Assembly: GCA_002364735.1 (NCBI GenBank)
Contig: DEZB01000058.1
Location: 1-64,000 of the forward strand
From: Bacteroidales bacterium UBA3143
GTDB lineage: Bacteria > Bacteroidota > Bacteroidia > Bacteroidales > Dysgonomonadaceae
Reading direction: 5' to 3'
Length of the DNA stretch: 64,000 nt
Every line of letters begins with the position of its first letter. The first letter of the stretch is position 1. The translations under genes were made by a program, and so were the position numbers. The notes beneath the pieces are model-generated. The model was not told where the DNA came from. It did not search any database and saw only the letters and a list, made by a program, of their open reading frames with translations. Of the stretch, positions 52,492 through 61,234 are shown piece after piece.

Positions 52492-53472
52492 ATGCCCACA
52501 TCTTTAAATACACCAAACAAATCTTTCTACTCCAAGGTTATGCTTTTTGGTGAGTATAGCATCATTTGTGGATCTATGGCATTAACAATACCATACAGGC
52601 ATTTCAAAGGATCATTGAAATTCCTCAATAAAGATCAATCCACAGATATAGATTTTGCACAAAGCAGTAATCAGAAACTGAGAGATTATTATCAAAAGTA
52701 TCTTCTACCCACTGGCAATAGGGGTGGATTACCAATTAAGTTCAATTACAAATCATTGGAGCAAGATATTAGCGATGGGTTGTATTTCGAATCGTCAATT
52801 CCAGAAGGATATGGCTTGGGTAGCAGTGGAGCTTTAGTTGCTGCACTCTATCACCGTTTTATAGAAGATGAGAAGACATCATCTCATCCAATCACCCCCC
52901 AGCTAAATATTCCGAAAGTAAAAAAAGATTTGGCTGTTTTAGAGTCTTGGTTCCATGGCACAAGTTCTGGTATTGACCCTCTCATTTGCTATATTGGTCA
53001 ACCGTTACTTATAAAGGAAGATAAAACAATTCTTCCTGTTAATTTACCACACTATAATCTACATCCCGACGATGCCGTTTTTTTAATCAACAGTGGCAGT
53101 TCCGTTAAAACAGCCCCTTTGGTAGATCAATTCATCAAGGATTGTGAGAATCCATCATTTAAACAGAGAATGCTCTCTGAATATATACCACTAAACAACA
53201 GTTGTATTGAAGCACTCATAGATGCAGATATCGAAAAGTTCACAAAAAATGTGCAAGCTCTCTCTGCTTTTCAAGCAAAATATTTCTATCGAATGATTCC
53301 GTCTACCATAAAGGATGATTGGGAGTACGGCATTTCTTCAGGAAAGTTTACGCTAAAGCTTTGCGGCTCTGGCGGTGGAGGTTTTATGTTAGGATTTACA
53401 CACCATTATAAAGAAGTGAGCGAAAGGTTTAAAGAAAAAGGGGTTGAGATAATTCCAGTGTATAAAGATTGA
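52492..53472 (+). CDS. mevalonate kinase (GHMP family)
   Basis: A 326-residue kinase: YSKVMLFGEYSIICGSMALT (motif 1), PEGYGLGSSGALVAALYH (motif 2, nucleotide loop), SWFHGTSSGIDPLICY (catalytic Asp) and LCGSGGGGFMLGF (motif 3). HGTSSGIDP is the mevalonate-kinase form, which supports the first phosphorylation rather than phosphomevalonate. It is the last gene of the nine-gene run. About 200 bp follow before the next gene. Confidence 0.92.
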   Translation: MPTSLNTPNKSFYSKVMLFGEYSIICGSMALTIPYRHFKGSLKFLNKDQSTDIDFAQSSNQKLRDYYQKYLLPTGNRGGLPIKFNYKSLEQDISDGLYFESSIPEGYGLGSSGALVAALYHRFIEDEKTSSHPITPQLNIPKVKKDLAVLESWFHGTSSGIDPLICYIGQPLLIKEDKTILPVNLPHYNLHPDDAVFLINSGSSVKTAPLVDQFIKDCENPSFKQRMLSEYIPLNNSCIEALIDADIEKFTKNVQALSAFQAKYFYRMIPSTIKDDWEYGISSGKFTLKLCGSGGGGFMLGFTHHYKEVSERFKEKGVEIIPVYKD

Positions 53473-53674
53473 ACGGTTATTATCCGATCACTTCTAAGAA
53501 TAACAAATTGCACGATAGTATATTAACCACATTGGAGCTTTAATTTAAACAGAGAGGTAAGCAAATATATTGCTGTAAATCAAATATGCTTTATCTTAAT
53601 ACAGATCAAGATACTTTGCACCCTAATTTATTACTACCTAAAAAATTCGCATCTTTGTATTAAAACTAACAGTT

Positions 53675-54346
53675 ATGAATTTTAAAGACAAAGAACTTAT
53701 TATATTCGATTTAGACGGGACATTGATTGACAGCATGCCCGATCTTGCCCAAGCTATAAATAGCATGTTATTACATTTCGAGCTTACACCTTTAACCGAA
53801 GAAGAGGCTACTCTATTTATTGGTAATGGTGCAGTAAAACTTGTAGAGCGTTCATTAGAGCATGCATTGAAACATAAAGAAGTTACTGAGGAGTTATTTA
53901 AAAAGGCTTTTGATTTTTACACTAAAGCCTATAGAGAGGTTGTCTGCGATAAAACTTATTTGTATCCAGGTGTTTTAGAAACGCTTCAATATCTTGATAA
54001 TAAAGGATACGATATGACGATATGCACAAACAAGCCATTCGAGTTTATTGAGCCAATTTTAGATACACTATCAATAAAACAATACTTTAAGTCTTGGCTT
54101 GGTGGAGACTCTTTACCATTGAAAAAGCCAGATGCAGCACCTCTTTTGCACTTTGCAGAAAAAATGAATAAAGATATAGAGAAGTGCATAATGGTGGGTG
54201 ATTCTAAAAATGATATACTTGCTGCTCAAAACGCAAAAATGGAAAGTATAGGGGTAAGCTATGGTTATAACTACAACGAGCATATTTCAAATTACGTCCC
54301 CACTAAAGTAGTTGATAATTTTAATGAACTAATAGCTTTTTTTTAA
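53675..54346 (+). CDS. gph: phosphoglycolate phosphatase-like HAD hydrolase
   Basis: A 223-residue HAD phosphatase with all four motifs: FDLDGTLIDS, ICTNKPFEF (Thr), the Lys of LKKPDAAPL and VGDSKNDILAAQ. The helical cap is of the phosphoglycolate phosphatase type. Substrate is inferred from family similarity. A CATCTTTG near 53649 resembles a -7 element. The FAD oxidoreductase starts 1 bp after its stop. Confidence 0.88.
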   Translation: MNFKDKELIIFDLDGTLIDSMPDLAQAINSMLLHFELTPLTEEEATLFIGNGAVKLVERSLEHALKHKEVTEELFKKAFDFYTKAYREVVCDKTYLYPGVLETLQYLDNKGYDMTICTNKPFEFIEPILDTLSIKQYFKSWLGGDSLPLKKPDAAPLLHFAEKMNKDIEKCIMVGDSKNDILAAQNAKMESIGVSYGYNYNEHISNYVPTKVVDNFNELIAFF

Positions 54347-54347
54347 G

Positions 54348-55784
54348 ATGAACAAAGTTTACGATGTTGGTATAATAGGCGGAGGTGTTTCGGGAGTTGT
54401 TATTGCATTACAATTAGCTGAACATGGGATAGAGAATGTTTTGTTTGAACAAAAACAAAACGTGGTGAATGGACCGCCATTTTGTCACCTGCATGCTGGA
54501 GGAAATTTATATCCTGACATTTCTAATGAACAGTGTAGAATTCTAATGAAGCAGTCGATAGAAATGGCACGACTTTTCCCACAATCTATTGATGAAAGAC
54601 CAACGCTTATTGCTGTCCCTAAAACAGAAAACTATCAATTAGGTCAGATTGAGGATCGTTTGAATATGTTGGTTGATTACTATAAGAAATTGATAGAAGA
54701 GGATCCGTCAAATGAAGTTTTAGGTACTCCAGATGATTATTATAAGTTATACAATGAGGAAGACTTAGACGTTTTAGCCAAGCAATCAACAATAACACAT
54801 CCCAACTCTCCGGATGAGTGGATGACAAATGTTGTGAAATTGATTGATTTTAATGTGTTGAAGATGCCCGTAATCTTAGTTCAAGAATATGGCTGGAACT
54901 TATTTAGATTAGGCGCTCAAGCTCAATTAGCATTAAACAAAGCTGATAAATGCACTTTGAAACTAAACACCGAAGTTGAGAATATCAAAGATGTACGTAA
55001 TCAAAACTTAGGCTATAATTGGGAGATAATTACAAATGACACTACTTACAGAATAAATTACTTGGTGAACTCATCTGGGTTTAGAACGGGCAAATTCGAT
55101 GAATGCATAGACTTGAATGTTGAACGACTAATAGAGTTTAAGGCAGCTTATGTTTCACAATGGCAACCAATAGAGGGTTTAATTCCAGAACTTATTTTCC
55201 ATGGTGAACGTGGCACTTCGCATGGTATGGCACAGTTAACACCTTATTGTGAAGATTACTACCAAATTCATGGCATGACAGAAGATATTACGCTGTTCAA
55301 AAATGGTTTGGTGAAAACTATAGGCAGTAGTGCACAACCTGAATTTGATGAAAATATTAAACGAAAATTAAATGAAGGATGGAAAGATGATGAAATTAAA
55401 GATAGAACTGAAAACGCAATTGTGTATATAGCTAAATTTATTCCTTCTTTTGCATCGGCTATAGTTGGTGGACCTCCTTTGTTCGGTGCACAACAGATAC
55501 CGGGAAGCGATGTCACCTTAAGGGTTGGTGAAGTAAGTTTTCCAACAAACTTCTATGCCCGCAGCGAAATTGTTAAAGCTTCCTCTGCATTAACAGTTGC
55601 AAATCAAATTATAGATAGAACGAAGAAAGAACAAATTATATCATCAGACTTAGAAACAACTAATAAGAACTCTATATTAGACAGTATTACTAAAAATGAT
55701 ATTGACAAATTGGCTTCTGAATTAGCAAAAGAACGAGGTTATCCAAAAGCATTGTCACGATTAGTTATTGAAAAAAAAAGATAA
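54348..55784 (+). CDS. FAD-dependent oxidoreductase (DAO-like)
   Basis: A 478-residue flavoprotein with the N-terminal dinucleotide motif GIIGGGVSGVVIALQLAEHG. It also has a substrate segment (PPFCHLHAGGNLYPDIS) and a C-terminal part that includes GGPPLFGAQQIPGSDVTLR and a Rossmann return (LRVGEVSFPTNFYARSE). It resembles glycine/D-amino-acid oxidase-type proteins but I cannot name a substrate. It follows gph by 1 bp, so the two are co-transcribed. Confidence 0.82.
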   Translation: MNKVYDVGIIGGGVSGVVIALQLAEHGIENVLFEQKQNVVNGPPFCHLHAGGNLYPDISNEQCRILMKQSIEMARLFPQSIDERPTLIAVPKTENYQLGQIEDRLNMLVDYYKKLIEEDPSNEVLGTPDDYYKLYNEEDLDVLAKQSTITHPNSPDEWMTNVVKLIDFNVLKMPVILVQEYGWNLFRLGAQAQLALNKADKCTLKLNTEVENIKDVRNQNLGYNWEIITNDTTYRINYLVNSSGFRTGKFDECIDLNVERLIEFKAAYVSQWQPIEGLIPELIFHGERGTSHGMAQLTPYCEDYYQIHGMTEDITLFKNGLVKTIGSSAQPEFDENIKRKLNEGWKDDEIKDRTENAIVYIAKFIPSFASAIVGGPPLFGAQQIPGSDVTLRVGEVSFPTNFYARSEIVKASSALTVANQIIDRTKKEQIISSDLETTNKNSILDSITKNDIDKLASELAKERGYPKALSRLVIEKKR

Positions 55785-55913
55785 GAGCAATTGGGTATCA
55801 TCTATTTGAAATTTCCTTCTCATGACTTGTACCAGCCATGTAAATTTGTAAAATGTAAAGCAGCTAAATTTGTCGGAATAAGGCAATTGTATATCATCAA
55901 GGTTGACTCATAA

Positions 55914-55994
55914 GTTTTCAAAACATTTTCACGCCCGTGAAAATGTTTAAAACTGATGAAACTTGCAAACACCGCGGTGAAAATGTTTGAAAAC
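55914..55994. repeat. nested inverted repeats
   Basis: AAACATTTTCACG at 55921-55933 pairs perfectly with CGTGAAAATGTTT at 55936-55948 with two bases between. A wider copy, GTGAAAATGTTTGAAAAC at 55977-55994, matches the reverse complement of 55914-55932 with one indel. Confidence 0.8.
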
Positions 55995-56178
55995 AGATTA
56001 TTTTCATTTTGTCGCCCAATTTTGTCTCATTAATGTCATTAAATTCCAAATCTTGATGTATTAATCTCTTTCCAACTAATTAATTCTTTCATTTTAGGTT
56101 GCTTTTTATTTTTTCATGCCATTTTTCTCACATGTTTGTACAAAAATTCGTCATTTTGGTATTTCAAAACATTTCTAC

Positions 56179-56223
56179 CGCGGTGGATTGCGTTTTCAAC
56201 AGACGAAAGTCCAATCCACCGCG
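56179..56223. repeat. 12-bp perfect inverted repeat
   Basis: CGCGGTGGATTG at 56179-56190 and CAATCCACCGCG at 56212-56223, 21-base loop. Nearby CAAAACATTT and ACCGCGGT repeat motifs of the 55.9-kb element, so the two are related. Confidence 0.8.
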
Positions 56224-56580
56224 TTGAATTTAATTTCCACCTATTTTTTGAGCAATCATCTGATGAATTGTAAGAAACAATGCGCTATTATTTACAAATT
56301 TACAGTTGCAGAAGTGTAATCAATTTGGTGTGATAAATAAAAATGGGTCATCAGTGTTTATGTGTTTGAGTAAAGAGTGCGAGTCTATTAAAAGTTGAAA
56401 GTTCGTTTATAACATTGTTGCATACCTAAGTCTTTTATAAATAGGGTAATAAGCTTTGAGTTGTGGTAATTTTATAGTGGTTACTAAGTCCCCCCAAGAT
56501 TCTCAATAAAACATCAAAAGAAATAACTTGTGAATTTATATATAATACAAGATCAATCACCACGTTTTAAAATTGTGTGT

Positions 56581-56836
56581 CTTACGCCACTTTCAGGGCT
56601 TGCGTTTGTTTTTTCATTTATGTAGGGCGATGTGCCCTACGCTATGTTCTTTTGCTCTTTCAGAGCTAATTAATTTTAATACAGAAACTTTCTCATGGGT
56701 ATTGTAAATATTTGAAGAGACTGGCATTAGGGCGATGCCCTATAAGATATCAGCACTGGGTAACGCCCAGTGAATGAGCATATAGCAGAAGCAAAAGCTC
56801 TGTAAAAGCGTAAGATTTATTTTGCTCTGAAGTAGT
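56581..56836. repeat. REP-like palindromic repeat cluster
   Basis: Two related blocks (56581-56666 and 56728-56836) carry short stems: TAGGGC/GCCCTA, GCTCT-ttc-AGAGC, AGGGC/GCCCT, CACTGGG/CCCAGTG. The outer ends (CTTACGCCACTTTCAGGGCT and the reverse complement of 56786-56820) are inverted relatives of each other. Such blocks occur widely between Bacteroidota genes; origin unknown. Confidence 0.65.
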
Positions 56837-57019
56837 CTTCACAACTAATGTAGATCAAAGGTATATCTTTTGAACATAAAATTCATATATTCAGAGAGTT
56901 GCATTTAGTTATATATTATGTTTGGATAGAAGTAGAACCTGATGTAGAATTGTCTAATCTGAATTGAGAAAGTGATAGAGACGGAAAGAAAAATTCAAAA
57001 ATAGCAATAAACAAATTTC

Positions 57020-58015
57020 TCATTTTTCGAAAGTCAAACCACGGTATGTTTTGATTGCATTTTCGTAATAGATTTTATACAAATATTCTTCTGGCAATTG
57101 AATCCCTTTAAATGTTTTACTAACTTCTGTTGACTCACAATCCTGATTAGTTGTTAAAAACTTCCAGTCATTAATTAGAGAAGAAATTAGTCTTTCTGGA
57201 TTGTTATATGCATCTGTTCCATAAATGATTCGATCAGCATACTTAATAAAAAAATCACGCACACCATCATAATCTTTTTCAGATTGCATTTGTAAATGTC
57301 CTAAACGAGAGGATAAATCCACTTTAAAGTTAGGATATTTGTCAAATCGTTTAGATAGCTCCTTGTAGCTCCACTAAAGACTTCCTAAATGCGCACCCAC
57401 AAATGTTAAATTGGGAAACTTTTCTAAAACAGAGTCTCTTGCCTGAATCTGCAAATCATAGCTTGGTATTTCAGGATGCAAATAAGCATGGTACTCGGGA
57501 TGATTAGTATAGTAGAATCTATTCCGATTGGATGTCATTTCTTCCAGAGGCAACCAACAATTTTTTGGTTCACCCAAGTGAGCCAATACCGGGATTTTGT
57601 TTTCATTTAAAAACGCAAAAAGTGGTTCAAAAAATAAATCATCAATCATTAAGTAAGAATTATCTGATGATTTTATAATTTCCATGCCAATATTTTTCCA
57701 GATTTTGATGCCCACGGCCCCTTTTTCAACAGATTGTTGAATGTGAGAAAATACTTTTTTATACCAATTATCACTTTCCCAATTGTCCATCTCAAAGCTG
57801 GCTATGTAGGCAAAGCTACCTTGGTGTTTATTGATATAGGTTAATGCCACAGCTTCCTGTTCTGCTATTGAAGGGAATATTTTTAGATCAGTATTGATGT
57901 TCACAAACCTCACATTGTATTCCTTTGCAAATTTCACATAAACAGGATTGTAAGATGTGGAATGAAAATGCGCATCAATTTTTGGAAAATTTTTAAGTGA
58001 AACCATCTTATTCAT
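57020..58015 (-). pseudogene. amidohydrolase-like TIM-barrel gene with in-frame amber stop
   Basis: Full frame is 331 codons of a metal-dependent hydrolase. It starts FPKIDAHFHSTSYNPVY (His-x-His metal motif) and has PVLAHLGEPKNCW and FPNLTFVGAHLGS; the end has the Asp-containing IIYGTDAYNNPERL. A TAG at 57374-57376 interrupts GAHLGSL-stop-WSYKELSKRF, and the reading frame continues intact for 118 codons. A Glu codon (GAG) is the likely original. The 213- and 100-residue pieces are thus one gene. Possible explanations are recent decay, sequencing error or readthrough. Confidence 0.85.
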
Positions 58016-58064
58016 TTTGCTTTATTTTATTTGATGAGCCATAAGTTAACTTAAATGACAGGAA

Positions 58065-58664
58065 TCATTTTTCAAGAAGCTCCTTTATATACTTCTCCAT
58101 CTTTTCTGGCTTTGTAGTAGGTGAATATCGTTTCACGGGCACTCCTTCGCTATTGATTACAAACTTGGTAAAATTCCATTTTATTTTGCTCCCAAATATA
58201 CCGCCAGAAAGTTTCGATTTCAAATACTTGAAAATAGGATGCGCATTTTTCCCATTCACATCAACCTTAGCAAAAAGAGGAAAACTTACACCGAAATTTA
58301 TTTCACAAAACTCCTTTATATCGTCAGCTGAACCTGGCTCTTGATTGCCAAATTGATTGCAAGGAAAGCCCAATATCACCAAACCTTTATCTTTGTATTT
58401 CTGATATAGCATTTCCAATCCTTCATATTGGGACGTAAAACCGCATTTACTTGCAGTATTTACCACTATAATGGTTTTACCTTGGTATTCATTCATGCTC
58501 ACAGTTTCACCATTTAATTTGGCAGCTTCAAAATCATAAAATGTCTTCATATTGTTTATTTGTTTAGTTCCGAGATGAGGTTTACTATTGTTGTTAGGAA
58601 ATGGAGTTAATGCAACACTTATAAAAATAAAACACAGCAAACAACACGTAATGAGACTTCTCAT
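58065..58664 (-). CDS. glutathione peroxidase (Cys type)
   Basis: A 199-residue thiol peroxidase of the glutathione-peroxidase fold. VVNTASKCGFTSQYEGL holds the peroxidatic Cys, with FPCNQFGNQEPG and KWNFTKFVIN (Gln and Trp of the catalytic site). It is likely thioredoxin-linked, as in other Cys forms. I chose ATG 58664 (MRSLITCCLLCFIFISVAL), giving a signal peptide; the longer frame to 58820 enters a terminator. ATG 58550 would give a cytosolic form. It reduces peroxides in the envelope or cytosol. Confidence 0.9.
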   Translation of the reverse strand: MRSLITCCLLCFIFISVALTPFPNNNSKPHLGTKQINNMKTFYDFEAAKLNGETVSMNEYQGKTIIVVNTASKCGFTSQYEGLEMLYQKYKDKGLVILGFPCNQFGNQEPGSADDIKEFCEINFGVSFPLFAKVDVNGKNAHPIFKYLKSKLSGGIFGSKIKWNFTKFVINSEGVPVKRYSPTTKPEKMEKYIKELLEK

Positions 58665-58772
58665 TAAAAAATAGTATTGAATTTTGAATAGGTAAAAAGC
58701 TTTGATTCGGCTCATACTCTGTGTTATTATTTTTCTACAATGTAAACAATTTATCTTTCTCTTTTGACAAAA

Positions 58773-58805
58773 AACAGCAGTAAAAGAATGTGTTTTACTG
58801 CTGTT
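58773..58805 (-). terminator. strong rho-independent terminator
   Basis: AACAGCAGTAAAA at 58773-58785 and TTTTACTGCTGTT at 58793-58805 form a perfect 13-bp stem with a 7-base loop. On the minus strand a run of six T follows. It ends the PRC-barrel transcript and sits inside the rejected long start of the peroxidase. Confidence 0.88.
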
Positions 58806-58881
58806 ATCGTCGGTGAACAAATCACATATATTAAAAAGTTATTTCCAACAAGTGGTTCAACCTAATTAATTATTTGTCAGT

Positions 58882-59631
58882 TTAATCTTTAGTCCAGTAT
58901 CCTTGACGTTTGTAGTGTTTATAAAGTTTATCTTCATAATTGCGTGTAAGAAGAAAATCATCCGAATATTCGGGCGATTGCTTAATGCTTTCTTGCGAAA
59001 GACTAACGAAAACCTTTGAATCTTCCCAACTAATACGCTCAATCCATTGGGGTGAAATCAATACTTTTTTTCCGCCCCACCAGTTCTTAGTATCTATCAC
59101 GAGGTAACGAATTGCCCAGTTTTCATCATCAATAATAAAACCTTCTACATGACCTATTTCACCATCAGTAGCCTGAATATCATGTCCTGTTACATCTTTA
59201 GTACTACGCAAATGAGGATCCCATGAATCTTTTTCCTGTTGTTTTTCAACTTTTACTTCTTGAGGTTCACGCATAATAAATGGATAAGCTCCCCACATTA
59301 ACCTTCCGTGCCAATATTCTGGAAAAGCATAATAATCATTGTAGGCCCTCTCATATTGACGAGAAACAGGTATGTCACTATCCAGTGGTGGACTATCTTC
59401 AATTTGTTTTACGTTCAAATTAACAACAATGTTTTCTTCTTCCTCATTTATCTTACCTAATGCATAAGGCGAAATTAATACTCGTCTACCAGTGAGCCAA
59501 TTGCCTGTATCAGCAACAAGATATCGAATAGCCCAAAATCTATCATCGAAATAAAATTCTTTTACACTACCTATTTCGCCATCTGTTCCTTTTAATTTAA
59601 AACTTTCTAATTTCCTTGTTTTGAATAACAT
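58882..59631 (-). CDS. PRC-barrel protein with two domains
   Basis: A 249-residue protein with two PRC-barrel repeats. The first, near 1-80, has GTDGEIGSVKEFYFDDRFWA and YLVADTGNWLTGRRVLISP. The second, near 150-230, has ATDGEIGHVEGFIIDDENWA and YLVIDTKNWWGGKKVLISP. The two are obvious internal duplicates. PRC barrels bind RNA, proteins or photosynthetic centres; this form is common in stress-related loci. It has TACATTTG upstream and a strong terminator downstream. Confidence 0.9.
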   Translation of the reverse strand: MLFKTRKLESFKLKGTDGEIGSVKEFYFDDRFWAIRYLVADTGNWLTGRRVLISPYALGKINEEEENIVVNLNVKQIEDSPPLDSDIPVSRQYERAYNDYYAFPEYWHGRLMWGAYPFIMREPQEVKVEKQQEKDSWDPHLRSTKDVTGHDIQATDGEIGHVEGFIIDDENWAIRYLVIDTKNWWGGKKVLISPQWIERISWEDSKVFVSLSQESIKQSPEYSDDFLLTRNYEDKLYKHYKRQGYWTKD

Positions 59632-59692
59632 ATATTTTTAATTTTATTGATTAATACTTTCTTCCTCAATTTCTTAAGTGCTTCCTATTATG

Positions 59693-59724
59693 CAAATGTA
59701 TCTGTTTAATTTTATCAGTTAAAC
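59693..59724 (-). promoter_or_regulatory. likely promoter of the PRC-barrel gene
   Basis: The minus strand reads TACATTTG at 59700-59693, an exact -7 match. A TTTA (one off TTTG) is about 20 bases upstream, over the end of the preceding gene. The gene starts 61 bp downstream. Confidence 0.5.
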
Positions 59725-60075
59725 ACCTTTATCCTCTTCCAAATCTTCATGATCATCGCCACCTAAACTGTAATAATTGTTTTCTTCATCTTCATTACCA
59801 ATGACTTCTTGCGCATCATCTAACTCTGAGCCAGGTACATCGAGGTCTTTCCCACTCAATGTATGCTTTTTATCCAATGCTTTTTGTCTTACATCATTCG
59901 TGCCAATTGATGTTTTAGTTTTGGAAATGTCTGCTGGATTTACATCTGATTTTTTCTTAAACTGTTCATAAATATCTTCGCCTTCAGGATAAAGTGGATA
60001 ACCTTTCTTATTTTCATCCTTGTCTTTATTAGACATACTTTCTAACGGATTCGATTTGTCTTTTTCTTTACTCAT
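59719..60075 (-). CDS. small acidic hydrophilic protein, unknown
   Basis: A 118-residue highly charged protein without hydrophobic segments, probably disordered. The YPLYPEGEDIYEQFKK motif is one I associate with a family of small Bacteroidota proteins near stress genes. The C-terminus is very acidic (DEENNYYSLGGDDHEDLEED). It precedes the PRC-barrel gene on the same strand (87 bp). No function can be stated. Confidence 0.65.
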   Translation of the reverse strand: MSKEKDKSNPLESMSNKDKDENKKGYPLYPEGEDIYEQFKKKSDVNPADISKTKTSIGTNDVRQKALDKKHTLSGKDLDVPGSELDDAQEVIGNEDEENNYYSLGGDDHEDLEEDKGV

Positions 60076-60326
60076 ATTTTTTAGGTTTTCAAATATTGTA
60101 ATTCCAATAATTAATACATAAACGATTTCTAAACTTCGTTCTACTCTTAAAAGATAATCTCTATTTATTTTATACCAAAATCATGAAAAGCTAACTTTTT
60201 AATAGTTTTTTGTATGTAATATTATTAGTAAATAATTAAAGTACAACTTCTTATAATAAAACAAGTCTACTACCACTATTGTTTAAAAATGACAATATTT
60301 TGTGATGAAAGAATCTGATTAAATGA

Positions 60327-60917
60327 TTATTTTTTTAGAAATCCTTTCCTCTCACTTTCATTAATTAAGTCCTTAGCATAATTCTAAATAGTTTCCGAAC
60401 CTTTTTTAATTTCTTTATTGACATCATAAACTTGTTGAAATGGAACATTGAATTCCATCCACGTTCCACCATCATTTGCAACATCTTGCAACAATGGTTC
60501 AAACCGATCCATGGATTTTGCAAACTTAGCATCTTCGGTTATTCCCTCTTCAAATTCTTCCCAAATTGCTATTAACTCTTTGGCTTGCTCTTCTGGCAAA
60601 AGTCCAAAAATTCGTTTTGCTGCAATTAACTCCTCCTCTGTATTTGAGTGGCTCTTAGTAGTACTATAAACAAAAGTATCACCAGCATCAATTTCTACGA
60701 TATCATGAATTAAAAGCATTTTCAAAACCTTCAAAATATTAATTGGTTTATTTGAATGTTCTGCCAATACAATTGCCATTACAGCAATATGCCAACTATG
60801 CTCAGCATCGTTTTCTCGTCTTTCACTATTGAATAGTTTAGATCTGCGTTGAATGTATTTTATCTTGTCAATTTCTTTTATGAAAGCTATCTGCTTTAGT
60901 AATTTGTTAATCGGCAT
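60327..60917 (-). pseudogene. HD-domain phosphohydrolase with C-terminal nonsense codon
   Basis: The frame to the first stop (60384) encodes 177 residues of a YfbR/HDDC2-like 5'-nucleotidase: RRENDAEHSWHIAVMA (first His), LLIHDIVEIDAGD (HD motif), EEFEEG and KSMDRFEPLLQD. All metal ligands are present. It stops at GSETI-TAG, but reading on gives NYAKDLINESERKGFLKK and then TAA at 60327-60329. That matches the normal family end, where a Trp (TGG) is expected at the TAG. The protein may still work without the last helix. Treat as recently truncated. Confidence 0.75.
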
Positions 60918-61015
60918 TGTTTTATAATTCTTAGTTAGTTAAATTATATAGTGGTGCATGCTGTAGTTAATTGAATATAGGTTTCTTGAAGTATTGTTTT
61001 CTACTTCATTCTTTC

Positions 61016-61234
61016 TTAAATAATACCACCCCCTATGGATAGGCGTATAATAGCAACAATTAAGACTATACCATTAAGACTGAGACCTCCTTTGTTTTTA
61101 CTGAAAATGCCTATAAAAAGACCAATTATTTACAAAGGTATCACAATCCAATTCACCCAACCCAATAAAGGAAATAGACCAATGAACATACCTATTAATG
61201 CTACAATTCCAACTATTTTACTCATTAAATTCAT
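61016..61234 (-). pseudogene. small two-part membrane protein gene with internal stop
   Basis: The frame reads MNLMSKIVGIVALIGMFIGL, FPLLGWVNWIVIPL, then TAA at 61130-61132. It resumes with IIGLFIGIFSKNKGG and ends IVLIVAIIRLSIGGGII. The two halves together match a small Bacteroidota membrane protein pattern (GWLNWxxIPLAIVGLIIG ... RLILGGGII). A single base change explains the stop. An in-frame 37-codon piece (61241-61354) ending in TAG lies just upstream and may have been its N-terminus. Function unknown. Confidence 0.6.

Larger units (their letters stand above)
55785..57019. other. 1.2-kb intergenic field of palindromic repeats
   Basis: No supported gene. An open frame at 56116-56319 is low-complexity and crosses an inverted repeat, so it is rejected. 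Three groups of inverted repeats are listed separately. The region separates intact from damaged genes. Confidence 0.5.

Noticed and set aside
43174..53472. Terpene biosynthetic gene cluster
   Set aside because: No terpene cyclase, prenyltransferase or tailoring enzyme is present; the genes supply isopentenyl diphosphate only.
56116..56319. Plus-strand frame of 67 codons in the repeat field
   Set aside because: Crosses a perfect inverted repeat, has no domain or membrane pattern and no promoter.
57020..60917. Recoded amber codon (alternative genetic code)
   Set aside because: TAG ends several intact genes in the window (multicopper oxidase, CotH, DUF5686), so it acts as a normal stop.
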